From a virus: a stretch of 34,235 nt of DNA. How positions within the stretch are numbered: the first letter of the stretch is position 1; each line of letters opens with the position of its first letter. A program made the position numbers and the translations under genes. The notes below the pieces were generated by a model, which saw only the letters and a program-made list of their open reading frames with translations, did not search any database and was not told the origin of the DNA. Location: IMG/VR virus record IMGVR_UViG_3300037200_000028, positions 1-34,235 of that record; one strand, written 5' to 3'. Shown in pieces: positions 21,380 to 32,024 of the stretch.

Positions 21380-22336
21380 TTAAGCCTCTGATGTAATAGA
21401 TAAGCCAGTTGGTGATGCTGGAGGTGCTGGTGCCACGTTAGGGCCAGCTAATGGTAAATTAACCAAAACACTTTCAGCGAATACAATTACGTCATTCGTA
21501 TCTAATGTTATAGCTCCAATATTAGCCATCAACCTTCCATTTACACAAGCTGAGGTATTAACGGTAATAGATGTCTGTGCTAATACATTACCAGCGAATT
21601 GTGTTCCAACTCCAAGTGTTGCTGAGCTACCTACTAACCAAAAAACGTTAGCGGCTTGTGCTCCACCTACCAAGACAACTGAACTTGTTCCAGCTGCGGT
21701 TATAAGTGTTGAACCTATTTGGAAGATCCAAACAGCATTTGGGTTAGCCTGTGCGTCCAACATAAGTGTTCCTGTTATAGCTAATGAGGTTGCTACCTTA
21801 TAAACTCCAGGGGTTAATCTTTGTCCGCCAATATCGGCTGACATTGTTATACCATTTGGAAGTGCCATACCAGCAACTCGTGCTGCTAAAAAGTCTGTTT
21901 GTGCGTACATAGCCACATAGTCAGCAATGTGAAAGTCACCCTGTATTTGAACTGGTGCCTCGAATCCTGTTACGGAAGTTCCTGGATATAAACCGATATT
22001 TCCACTAATGGAACTGGTTGACCCTGGTACGTGTGTAATAGTTGTTGCTGCCAAAAGCCCGAAAGCTGCTGCTGAGGCAAGGTTAAGTGGTGCTGGTGAT
22101 GGTAAAAATGGCACCGGTGTTGATGTGATTGTTAAAGAGTCTACGCTCTCTACTCCATTTTGTATAGAGGTTACATCATATGTATATGTGTTTCCTGGGA
22201 ATACACTATAGTCAGTATAAGTTGATTGTGTAACTCCTGCGTTATTAAGCGGGAAGTTGGACCCATTTCTGTAGACGTTATATCCTGATACGGGTGAGGG
22301 CATTGAAGCCCAAGTAATGGTAATGTGGTTAGCCAT
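21380..22336 (-). CDS. Fibronectin III plus DUF3494 (ice-binding-like) protein (318 aa)
   Basis: Residues 1-75 look like a fibronectin type III domain (ITITWASMPSPVSGYNVYRN, then YTYDVTSIQNGVES). Residues about 88-290 are a clear DUF3494 domain: AAAFGLLAATTI (89-100), SGNIGLYPGTSVTGF (111-125), GQRLTPGVYK (171-180), LDAQANPNAVWIFQIGSTL (193-211), GAQAANVFW (225-233), SSATLGVGTQFAGNVLA (237-253) and CVNGRLMANIGAITLDTN (264-281). These are signature segments of the ice-binding/antifreeze-type family known from cold-adapted bacteria, algae and fungi. No signal peptide. The Fn3 domain suits attachment to a virion or surface. The gene follows the tail tube in the late operon. Confidence 0.9.
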   Translation of the reverse strand: MANHITITWASMPSPVSGYNVYRNGSNFPLNNAGVTQSTYTDYSVFPGNTYTYDVTSIQNGVESVDSLTITSTPVPFLPSPAPLNLASAAAFGLLAATTITHVPGSTSSISGNIGLYPGTSVTGFEAPVQIQGDFHIADYVAMYAQTDFLAARVAGMALPNGITMSADIGGQRLTPGVYKVATSLAITGTLMLDAQANPNAVWIFQIGSTLITAAGTSSVVLVGGAQAANVFWLVGSSATLGVGTQFAGNVLAQTSITVNTSACVNGRLMANIGAITLDTNDVIVFAESVLVNLPLAGPNVAPAPPASPTGLSITSEA

Positions 22337-22446
22337 TTTGGTATATTGTTTTTTACGTGAAACAATTTACCAAAGTCAGAATTATAATGGGAATACATGA
22401 TAGTGAAACTATATGACATACCCACAGGTCGTAAATTTGAATAGAA

Positions 22447-22464
22447 CTTACCATTCAAGGTAAG
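22447..22464. other. Small stem-loop between tail tube and DUF3494 genes
   Basis: CTTACC (22447-22452) and GGTAAG (22459-22464) form a 6-bp stem with a 6-base loop, inside the 139-bp gap 22337-22475. The rest of the gap is open in the DUF3494 frame without a credible start. Confidence 0.35.
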
Positions 22465-22475
22465 AACTATTATTG

Positions 22476-22991
22476 TTATTGTAGAACTGATGCTGCAGCT
22501 GCCGCAGTTACTTCATAATAAGGAACATAATCCTCAGAAGTAATTGTTATGTTGTGTCCATTCAAATCAGAAAGTCCGACTCCAGAACCACCAGCAATTG
22601 CTGTTACATTACATTGTGCGTTTATTCCCATCATAAAATATTTACCTTGTCTGGTTAAAAATATAACGCGGAATATACCTTGTCCTAATATCTGCAAAGT
22701 GTTTGAGGTTGCTGCTGACATAGCGTATAACATAAATGTTAAAGTCTGTGTATATCCTGTTGCGTTGTTTTGAACGTTAATAGAGGCTGGTGAAGTAAAT
22801 TCAGCAGCTGAGGGTTGCTGTTGCAATTGGTAAAATGAAACAGTCGCTCCAGTAAATGCTGTGATTAAAGATTGTGTTGAACCAACGGTAAATCCCATTG
22901 ATGTTCCGTTATAAGTTCCGACCCAAACCGTAGTTATACCACCGACAGCGGCACATCCAAGTAAAGTATCATTTGCTATTGTACATCCCAT
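22476..22991 (-). CDS. Major tail tube protein
   Basis: A 171-aa protein beginning MGCTIANDTLLGCAAVGGIT. The order is: Cys-containing start, GGI-x-x-x-W/Y, a variable beta part, a long amphipathic segment (SNTLQILGQGIFRVIFLTRQ) followed by GKYFMMGINAQCNVTA, a Gly/Leu-rich turn with SDLNGHNITITSEDYVPYYEV, and a final Ala-rich stretch. As I recall, Bacteroidetes siphovirus tail tube subunits share this L-G-C, GKY-x-x-x-G and D-L-N-G-x-x-I/L-T order. It would stack into the tail tube under the control of the tape measure and chaperones. It comes right after the capsid gene. Confidence 0.75.
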   Translation of the reverse strand: MGCTIANDTLLGCAAVGGITTVWVGTYNGTSMGFTVGSTQSLITAFTGATVSFYQLQQQPSAAEFTSPASINVQNNATGYTQTLTFMLYAMSAATSNTLQILGQGIFRVIFLTRQGKYFMMGINAQCNVTAIAGGSGVGLSDLNGHNITITSEDYVPYYEVTAAAAASVLQ

Positions 22992-23021
22992 TTTGTTTTA
23001 TTATTTTTATGTTCTAAATCG

Positions 23022-23063
23022 GGTGGGACTTTAACTCTCCGCCTTGCTTTGAGTAGTCCCACC
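23022..23063. terminator. Stem-loop between capsid and tail tube genes
   Basis: GGTGGGACT (23022-23030) and AGTCCCACC (23055-23063) form a perfect 9-bp stem with a 24-base loop. It lies 11 bases after the capsid gene stop in the leftward direction. No T run follows, so partial termination or mRNA end protection is more likely than a full stop. Confidence 0.55.
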
Positions 23064-23074
23064 TTCATTATATA

Positions 23075-24088
23075 TTATCTATCTTTTAATACTACAAACT
23101 GAGGATATACTGCAACAGCTCCTATTTTGAAAGCGTTACGATACCAAAGTGAGTTTGTGAGCTTTTCAAACCAAACTTGTGGTGATGCCCAATCCTTCTC
23201 AGAGTAACAACCCATTGCTAAGTTTTTAGCGTAAGTCAATACAATTTTACCGGTTGTTCCATTTAAACCTCTTGTTGCTTTAACAAGGATGTTTGTTCCA
23301 GGATACATAAAGTAACTATCAGCTGTGACGGTTGCTTTTTGTGTTTGTCCTATCTCAATATGGAAACCATTAAACTGTCTCCAAGCTACTAATAGAGTTT
23401 GGAAGTCAGCGTAGTTCATAAAGGCGGTTATGTCAGGTTGATTCAACACTTGTGAAACAGAACCAACAAGTAACCCGATTAGTTTATCAACACAAGCGAT
23501 AGCTGTTGAAGATACTAATGCTCCTGAATAAGAACCAGCGATAGTGAATACTGAAGCTGATGCTGAGGACAACATCAAGTTGTAAAGGAATCCGTTACAG
23601 AATGTCATATTAACATCTGTTGAGAAGGTTCCAGAACCAGAGCTGTTTCCAACCCAGATAATGTCGTCGATGAATGCTGCAATCTTTAGAAGTTTGTCAG
23701 CCAAATATGCCTCAGCGAACTGAGCAGGTCCAAGTTTCTCGTCATACGATCCACCCATTCCAGCCATACCAGTCCAGTACTGTTGTAAGTCAGCAAGACA
23801 GATATTTTCGATGAAAGCTAAGTCACACACAGCAAGAATAGTTCCAGCCAATGTAACTGAACCTGTTGCTGTAAGGATTGCTCCAGATGCAGCACAAGAG
23901 TTTAATTGTACCTGAGGGAGAGATGTAATTAAATTAATCTGTCTTTGGTATTGCACATCGGTATAAACCGTGATTGCATTTGGCTCATTTAAAGTTGTAG
24001 CCATCAGAACGGCTTCATGAAACACTTCGGTCCCAGAAACTTGGTCTGTGTATTTGGTTAAATTTTCTATAATCGTACCTACTGCCAT
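23075..24088 (-). CDS. Major capsid protein
   Basis: A 337-aa protein in the canonical place after protease and scaffold. It starts directly at MAVGTIIENLTKYTDQ with an N-terminal helix and strand (SGTEVFHEAVLMATTL), contains QYQRQINLITSLPQVQL, a helix run with FIENICLADLQQYW, and ends in beta strands (NILVKATRGLNG and AFKIGAVAVYPQFVVLKD). This agrees with an HK97-fold shell protein of the 300-400-aa class used by Bacteroidetes phages. The scaffold is a separate gene, so the delta domain is not fused. Strong intergenic stem-loops on both sides fit high expression. Confidence 0.8.
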   Translation of the reverse strand: MAVGTIIENLTKYTDQVSGTEVFHEAVLMATTLNEPNAITVYTDVQYQRQINLITSLPQVQLNSCAASGAILTATGSVTLAGTILAVCDLAFIENICLADLQQYWTGMAGMGGSYDEKLGPAQFAEAYLADKLLKIAAFIDDIIWVGNSSGSGTFSTDVNMTFCNGFLYNLMLSSASASVFTIAGSYSGALVSSTAIACVDKLIGLLVGSVSQVLNQPDITAFMNYADFQTLLVAWRQFNGFHIEIGQTQKATVTADSYFMYPGTNILVKATRGLNGTTGKIVLTYAKNLAMGCYSEKDWASPQVWFEKLTNSLWYRNAFKIGAVAVYPQFVVLKDR

Positions 24089-24110
24089 GTTGTTATTTGT
24101 TTTTTATTTT

Positions 24111-24123
24111 CCGATCTGATCGG
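24111..24123. other. Short palindrome/hairpin between scaffold and capsid genes
   Basis: CCGATC-T-GATCGG is a perfect 13-base inverted repeat in the 62-base gap before the capsid start. Confidence 0.4.
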
Positions 24124-24150
24124 TGTATTTACTTATTGTGAAATTAATCA

Positions 24151-24948
24151 TTATTTATTTCCTAATTTCTTTCCAGCTGCTGCTCTTTCTTTAGCTTTAC
24201 TAAAAGAAAATGCTACTTCTGCTGTCTCTACTTCTGTTGCTGTTTCTAATTCAGCTTTAAATTTAGAAGCGATAGTTTTTAATCCTTTTGGATTAGCATG
24301 AATTGCTTTAGTTTCAAACTTATTCTTTTGAACAGATGCCTTAGCAACTATATTCATAAGTCTTTCTTTAGCCTCACCTTTAAGTTTAGAATTAGCTTTT
24401 GCTAATTTAACTTCAACTGACTCATCTGATAAAGGAGAATCTTTAATTGCTGGTACTGCAGGTGCTGAATCTTCAAGTGCAGTTTGTGCTGACATCGCTG
24501 TCTTTTCAACGTTTGCTGCACCTTGAACTATTTCAAGTATCTGTGCTACTGCTGCCTCTAATGCATCTAATCTTGTTGAAACATCTGCCTCAGCTCCACC
24601 ACTTACTGGTGCGTCTGCTGCTTGTGCCTCATCAGCTGGTGCTACATTAGCTGGGTCTTCTGGACTGTCACCTGCTGCGTCTGCCGCTGGTGCCTCAGAA
24701 ATAGAATCTACCAAACCACCCTTAATAACAATTGTTCTTCCATCAGCCAGCTCAACTGAACCGTCTGGTGCTGGAGTAGAGTTTCCATTCTCATCAAGAA
24801 CGGTTACTGCAACTCCCGTTGCAATTTCATCTTCCTCAATTTGTATTTTAGAACCATCCTTCACATCAATGTCAGTGAATTTTGTTTCTGTAAAGTATTT
24901 CTTCATTAGATTTTTAATCTCTTTAAACTTTGTGTCATTCACTTTCAT
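24151..24948 (-). CDS. Capsid scaffolding protein
   Basis: A 265-aa, highly acidic protein. Residues about 65-83 (VELADGRTIVIKGGLVDSI) form a beta hairpin typical of scaffolds of this phage group. Then follows an Ala/Asp/Pro-rich linker (about 85-120), a coiled coil (TRLDALEAAVAQILEIVQGA, about 125-144), and a basic Lys/Ala-rich C-terminus (KAKERAAAGKKLGNK). Scaffolds guide capsid shell assembly and are then cleaved by the protease encoded just upstream. The unusual composition (Ala, Glu, Lys) and position between protease and capsid make this the best call. Confidence 0.8.
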   Translation of the reverse strand: MKVNDTKFKEIKNLMKKYFTETKFTDIDVKDGSKIQIEEDEIATGVAVTVLDENGNSTPAPDGSVELADGRTIVIKGGLVDSISEAPAADAAGDSPEDPANVAPADEAQAADAPVSGGAEADVSTRLDALEAAVAQILEIVQGAANVEKTAMSAQTALEDSAPAVPAIKDSPLSDESVEVKLAKANSKLKGEAKERLMNIVAKASVQKNKFETKAIHANPKGLKTIASKFKAELETATEVETAEVAFSFSKAKERAAAGKKLGNK

Positions 24949-24972
24949 AGTTAGAGTTAATTTTTTAATTCT

Positions 24973-24989
24973 ATCATATTGTATATGAT
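24973..24989. other. Hairpin between protease and scaffold genes
   Basis: ATCATAT-TGT-ATATGAT, perfect 7-bp arms around three bases, in the 66-bp gap. AT-rich, so its stability is modest. Confidence 0.35.
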
Positions 24990-25014
24990 CGATGATTTTG
25001 TATAATTTTAGGAT

Positions 25015-25668
25015 TTACTTATTTAGTTCATTCATTATCTCCCAAACCAATTCATCAAATTCATCTTCTTCTGTTGAGGTTGGAGATTTAACTTCAGAAT
25101 CGCCAGCTTTAATCTCAGCCATATGAAACGGCTTCTGGTCCATCAGCCCTTCAATTGAGAATCCAAATTTACCTTCTCCTTTAACTTGTTGGTTCCAGAA
25201 TTGGGAATCCTCAATCTTGACACAGCACATTGCCGAACCAACAGGTAGTTTAAATCCATATCCTGATTGGTAAGTGTCTTGAACTATCCAAATTTGAGAA
25301 ATGTATGCGTTGACCATAACTTCGGAGTGATCCACGTTAATAGAATGATTATTATCCCCTTTCATAAACTTATTTACCATCAATTCAATAGTTTCTGGTT
25401 TAAACAATACAAAGTATTTGTTACCGTCTTCATCTTTTCTTAATATTTTCATGTTCGCGATCATCATCGGTCCAACCAACATCTGCTTGGTAGCATCTGC
25501 TTTAAAGGAATAGTCCTTTAGATCTTCCTTGGAAAACATTAAACACTTTTGTTCAATAGCTGGTTCATCAACTAAACTTAATAGTCTAATCCCAGTTGGG
25601 TCGTTCATATTTTCGCTACAAACTATTTCGAAGACAGGTAATTCGGCATCTTTATATACTTTTTTCAT
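25015..25668 (-). CDS. XkdF-like prohead serine protease
   Basis: A 217-aa protein with the XkdF hallmark order: LLSLVDEPAIEQKCLMFS (29-46), VGPMMIANMKILRKDEDGN (65-83), YFVLFKPETIELMVNKF (85-101), NVDHSE with probable catalytic His114 (111-116), ISQIWIVQDTYQSGYGFKLP (123-142), and FGFSIEGL with probable nucleophile Ser171 (168-175). The family is a predicted phage maturation protease that cuts scaffold and capsid during head maturation. Its position just ahead of scaffold and capsid supports this. The C-terminal acidic tail may be a targeting extension. Confidence 0.85.
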   Translation of the reverse strand: MKKVYKDAELPVFEIVCSENMNDPTGIRLLSLVDEPAIEQKCLMFSKEDLKDYSFKADATKQMLVGPMMIANMKILRKDEDGNKYFVLFKPETIELMVNKFMKGDNNHSINVDHSEVMVNAYISQIWIVQDTYQSGYGFKLPVGSAMCCVKIEDSQFWNQQVKGEGKFGFSIEGLMDQKPFHMAEIKAGDSEVKSPTSTEEDEFDELVWEIMNELNK

Positions 25669-25687
25669 TGGTTATTTATTATTTTTT

Positions 25688-27493
25688 TTAATGTTGAGTT
25701 AAACTTATTTTTGAGTATGACTTTATATTCGCAACTTTGTTCTGAACCTTTGTTATATCACCCTCTGTAACATATACTTTTTGTGGTGGGGGTGCTGAGT
25801 TGGCATTCTGTGTTGACTGACCACCTAAACCAAAAAATGTTGGTGCTGCGAATTGGGTTGCTGAGCTTGTTGGTGGTGTTGGAACTGCACCAGCACTTGT
25901 TTCTGTACCGGTAAAGTTCTTGGACGCAATAGCTGCAATGGATAATGCACCAGTGACAGCCGCCAATATTTCTAATGGTATAACTGGGGCAGCCTTTACA
26001 ATTGCTGCGGCGGTATTTATACCAGCATTTACTAATTGTAATGCTTTATTAATTTGGAATTCTTCCTTTGCCGCCTTTAATTGTGCTGCCTTTGAGGCTG
26101 CCTTATTAGTAACCTCATTTTGTAGAATACTATCTGCCAACCCCATTATATCTGTTGTAACGGTGGTTGCGTCCTTCAACATAGATTCTACTTTGGCTTT
26201 GTTATCATCAATTTCTTTTTTGTTATTGTCTAATTGATGTTGTGTGCGTAGATCTGCTAATGCGTTCGATTGATCGGTATAGTCTTGATTGATTTGTAGT
26301 ATAGCTGCTGCCTTCTCGTCCTCTGATTTGGTGGATTGTTCAACCGCCAATGTCTCTTTATCTGTTTTAGTTTCTAATGCAGCCTCCTCTTGTGTATATT
26401 CATCATCAATAAGTTTATTCCTCTCAGCAATCAATTGCGCCTCGTCAGCAAAGGCAGCGCCCTGTAATTTCTTTTTAGCCTCTAATCTTTTTATTGTATC
26501 ATTATCTATTTTAACATTATCTGCGGCAACCTTTTCATTAGTTGCATCTTGGTCAATAGTTAATTGTTGGAATGCCTTCTCGGCTTCCATCTTTTTCTTC
26601 TCCTCTTCCATCCAAGCCTCGCCAGCAATCTCATCGCGTTTGTTTTCTGCGTCCAATGCTGCCTCCTTATCTTTGATTTCTTTCATCCAAGCCTTACCAG
26701 ATGCCTCTACTCTTTTCTTTTCAGCTTCGGCGGCCTTCTTTGCGTTATCATCAATGGTTTTATTCTCCTCATCAAATGCTTGTTTATTAATTAATTCTAT
26801 TTCCTGTTTATTATTTGTTGCCAACTCTGTTTGTTTATCAAAATAGATAATATCTAACTTGCGAATTGCTGAATTCTTCTGGTCTGCTGATGTTTTCTCA
26901 TCTGCGTTAATAGCTTTAACCTTTTCTAAATATTCAGCGTGTGCATCTGCTTGTTCTCTAAGCCCGTCTAATTCTTTTTTCCTTCTTTCACCTTCCGCTT
27001 TAGAATATTTCTTTCCTTCTACATCTAAATCTATTTGATTTTTCTTTGTCTTATCAAATATTTTAGTATTACTATCATTATATTTACTTAATTCCTCATT
27101 TACTTTGGCGAATGCTTTGGATTGCTCCTCAGCAGCCTTGTTCATGCTAATCATTACACCCACAACAACAGCAAGAACTCCTGCTAATATGAATAATGGA
27201 TTTGCTAATATAACAATAGCCAACTCTTTTAAACCACCATTCAGCAACTCAATACCAGCGAATGCTAATCGACCACCCTCTCCGATAGCTGCCATTGATT
27301 TACCGCTTTCACCCATCGATTCACCAAGGGCCTTTGTAACCTCTGTGGTTGCACGTAATTCTTTGCGCATTCCACCAACAGAGGTGGTTGCCTTATCAGC
27401 ACTATTTCCTAATCCGTCTAAGGACTTACCAGCCGCATCTACCTGTGTGGTATCAGTGGTTATTACAATAGGTATTATCTTTTCGTCAGCCAT
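25688..27493 (-). CDS. Tail tape measure protein
   Basis: A 601-aa protein. An N-terminal helix-rich part with a hydrophobic segment (LAIVILANPLFILAGVLAVV, about 91-117) is followed by a very long Lys/Glu/Ala coiled coil (about 120-470). A second hydrophobic segment (about 485-524) comes before a Gly/Pro/Ser linker, and the end KVYVTEGDITKVQNKVANIK matches C-termini I associate with Bacteroidetes phage tape measures. It spans the tail lumen, sets tail length and is released during DNA entry. With the usual rule of about 0.15 nm per residue, 601 residues would give a tail near 90 nm. It lies downstream of the fibre genes, not beside the G/GT chaperones. Confidence 0.8.
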   Translation of the reverse strand: MADEKIIPIVITTDTTQVDAAGKSLDGLGNSADKATTSVGGMRKELRATTEVTKALGESMGESGKSMAAIGEGGRLAFAGIELLNGGLKELAIVILANPLFILAGVLAVVVGVMISMNKAAEEQSKAFAKVNEELSKYNDSNTKIFDKTKKNQIDLDVEGKKYSKAEGERRKKELDGLREQADAHAEYLEKVKAINADEKTSADQKNSAIRKLDIIYFDKQTELATNNKQEIELINKQAFDEENKTIDDNAKKAAEAEKKRVEASGKAWMKEIKDKEAALDAENKRDEIAGEAWMEEEKKKMEAEKAFQQLTIDQDATNEKVAADNVKIDNDTIKRLEAKKKLQGAAFADEAQLIAERNKLIDDEYTQEEAALETKTDKETLAVEQSTKSEDEKAAAILQINQDYTDQSNALADLRTQHQLDNNKKEIDDNKAKVESMLKDATTVTTDIMGLADSILQNEVTNKAASKAAQLKAAKEEFQINKALQLVNAGINTAAAIVKAAPVIPLEILAAVTGALSIAAIASKNFTGTETSAGAVPTPPTSSATQFAAPTFFGLGGQSTQNANSAPPPQKVYVTEGDITKVQNKVANIKSYSKISLTQH

Positions 27494-27496
27494 CTA

Positions 27497-27739
27497 TCAT
27501 ATATTATTACTTTGTGTTCCAGTTACGGTTATATCAGTAAAAGTTCCATCTATATAAGACCACATCTTATTTATATCAGGAACACTAACATCATAGATGA
27601 TATGATCCAACCTATCATCATCCGCAATCGCGTGCCAAGTTCCATCCGGATTATAACAAGTTATTATTCCTGTTTCTGGATCCTGTATGATCTTGTCGGA
27701 TGTCCCAACAACTATATTATTTGTATCAATTACTATCAT
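27497..27739 (-). CDS. Small tail-associated protein (80 aa)
   Basis: An 80-aa protein starting MIVIDTNNIVVGTSDKIIQD, with beta strands and a Trp-containing end (INKMWSYIDGTFTDITVTGT). It overlaps the upstream propeller gene stop (ATGA) and ends four bases before the tape measure. Short proteins after tail fibre genes with the W-x-Y-I-D-G-x-F pattern act as fibre assembly or capping partners in some phages; that is only suggestive here. Confidence 0.45.
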   Translation of the reverse strand: MIVIDTNNIVVGTSDKIIQDPETGIITCYNPDGTWHAIADDDRLDHIIYDVSVPDINKMWSYIDGTFTDITVTGTQSNNI

Positions 27740-28860
27740 CTTATTGGTGGTATATATTGTGGGGCAAATACTATACTGGCGCCTGCCGCCGCTGATGTAT
27801 AAGATGTCCAGTTAATCCCATCCTTACTTCCCCATACTTTTGCTGAGTTACTATCAACGACCCAGAATATTTCACTATAAGGTTCCCATATAATAGAATA
27901 CCATTCATGAACAGCAGATGTCACTGCTGATCCAGTAATCCAAGTATATCCACCATCATCACTATATTGGGATGGGTGTGTTGTAGCATTGCCACTATAC
28001 CAGGCGATTACTGCCCTTCCTTTGCCTTGTGTTCCAAGATTTGGCGCCCACGCGATTCCTTTATATAAATTAATAGCACCTGATGCAGATGGGGCCATCC
28101 CGGTTGGTGTTCCTACCGTCCAGTTTATTCCATTAGATGAAGTTGCGGCATAGGCGGTGGTGGTGGTAGATCCTACGGTTATAAACATACCAGATGATGG
28201 TATGTAAAATATGCCATAAGGACCATTACCTGCGTTCCATCCATTGGTTGGTGTGGACGCGGTGGCCCAGGTTGATCCATTATTTGTGGAATATAAAAAG
28301 GCATTTGATTGTAGTGACATTGAAGATGGTTGTAATTGACATACTAATGTCCCATTTCCATATGCTACACCACCCCCGCTGGATAGTGAAGCGGATGTTG
28401 AATAAGTTGAAGTGATAAAATTTTTACCATCAGTTGAAGTTCCAATATAAGCCTGTGATGCCGTGCCTCCACTTATAAAGAATTTATTTAATTGTGGAAT
28501 CCAATTAACCCCTTGAATAAGAGGTGTAGTTGAAGCCGGTAATGAAATTGATCCAGTAGCCCAAGTCGGGGTAACACTATTTGGATTACTACAATATTGA
28601 ATAATAGAATTGGTTCCGGCATTATAATTAGCATAGGTTGTTACCCCTAATACTGGGGCGTGATCCATTCCGTAAATTAGTACTGATAGATTTGTATTAG
28701 ATGATGTAAATGTTAATGATGCTGGTAATGTTGGTCCGAATTGTGTAGCATATTGAATCCTTTGATTGGTTCCTGATGTTTTGGAAGCAAGAACAACCCC
28801 ACCTACTGGTCCCCAACCAACAAATCCCATCATAGCCCTTGCATTTTTATTTTGATTCAT
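27736..28860 (-). CDS. Asp-box (BNR-type) beta-propeller, probable receptor-binding protein
   Basis: A 374-aa protein with at least five degenerate Asp-boxes of the S-x-D/N-x-G-x-x-W/F type: STDGKNF, STNNGSTW, SSNGINW, SDDGGYTW and SKDGINW, spaced as in sialidase-like propellers. Between them run strands such as NWIPQLNKFFISGG and IAWAPNLGTQGKGRAV. Such domains bind glycans or act as glycosidases; I see no clear catalytic Asp/Tyr/Arg set, so binding is likelier. The ATG follows the fibre gene stop directly (TAAATG). A tail-tip adhesin that selects the host surface glycan is the best inference. Confidence 0.7.
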   Translation of the reverse strand: MNQNKNARAMMGFVGWGPVGGVVLASKTSGTNQRIQYATQFGPTLPASLTFTSSNTNLSVLIYGMDHAPVLGVTTYANYNAGTNSIIQYCSNPNSVTPTWATGSISLPASTTPLIQGVNWIPQLNKFFISGGTASQAYIGTSTDGKNFITSTYSTSASLSSGGGVAYGNGTLVCQLQPSSMSLQSNAFLYSTNNGSTWATASTPTNGWNAGNGPYGIFYIPSSGMFITVGSTTTTAYAATSSNGINWTVGTPTGMAPSASGAINLYKGIAWAPNLGTQGKGRAVIAWYSGNATTHPSQYSDDGGYTWITGSAVTSAVHEWYSIIWEPYSEIFWVVDSNSAKVWGSKDGINWTSYTSAAAGASIVFAPQYIPPIR

Positions 28861-31989
<3,129 letters not shown>

Positions 31990-32024
31990 TTATAATGTAT
32001 ATATTTTTGTTTTATTTATATCGT

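Noticed and set aside
25920-26846. Long plus-strand ORFs opposite the tape measure gene
   Set aside because: These come from the Lys/Glu/Ala-rich codon bias of the coiled coil read backwards; no start context or domain.
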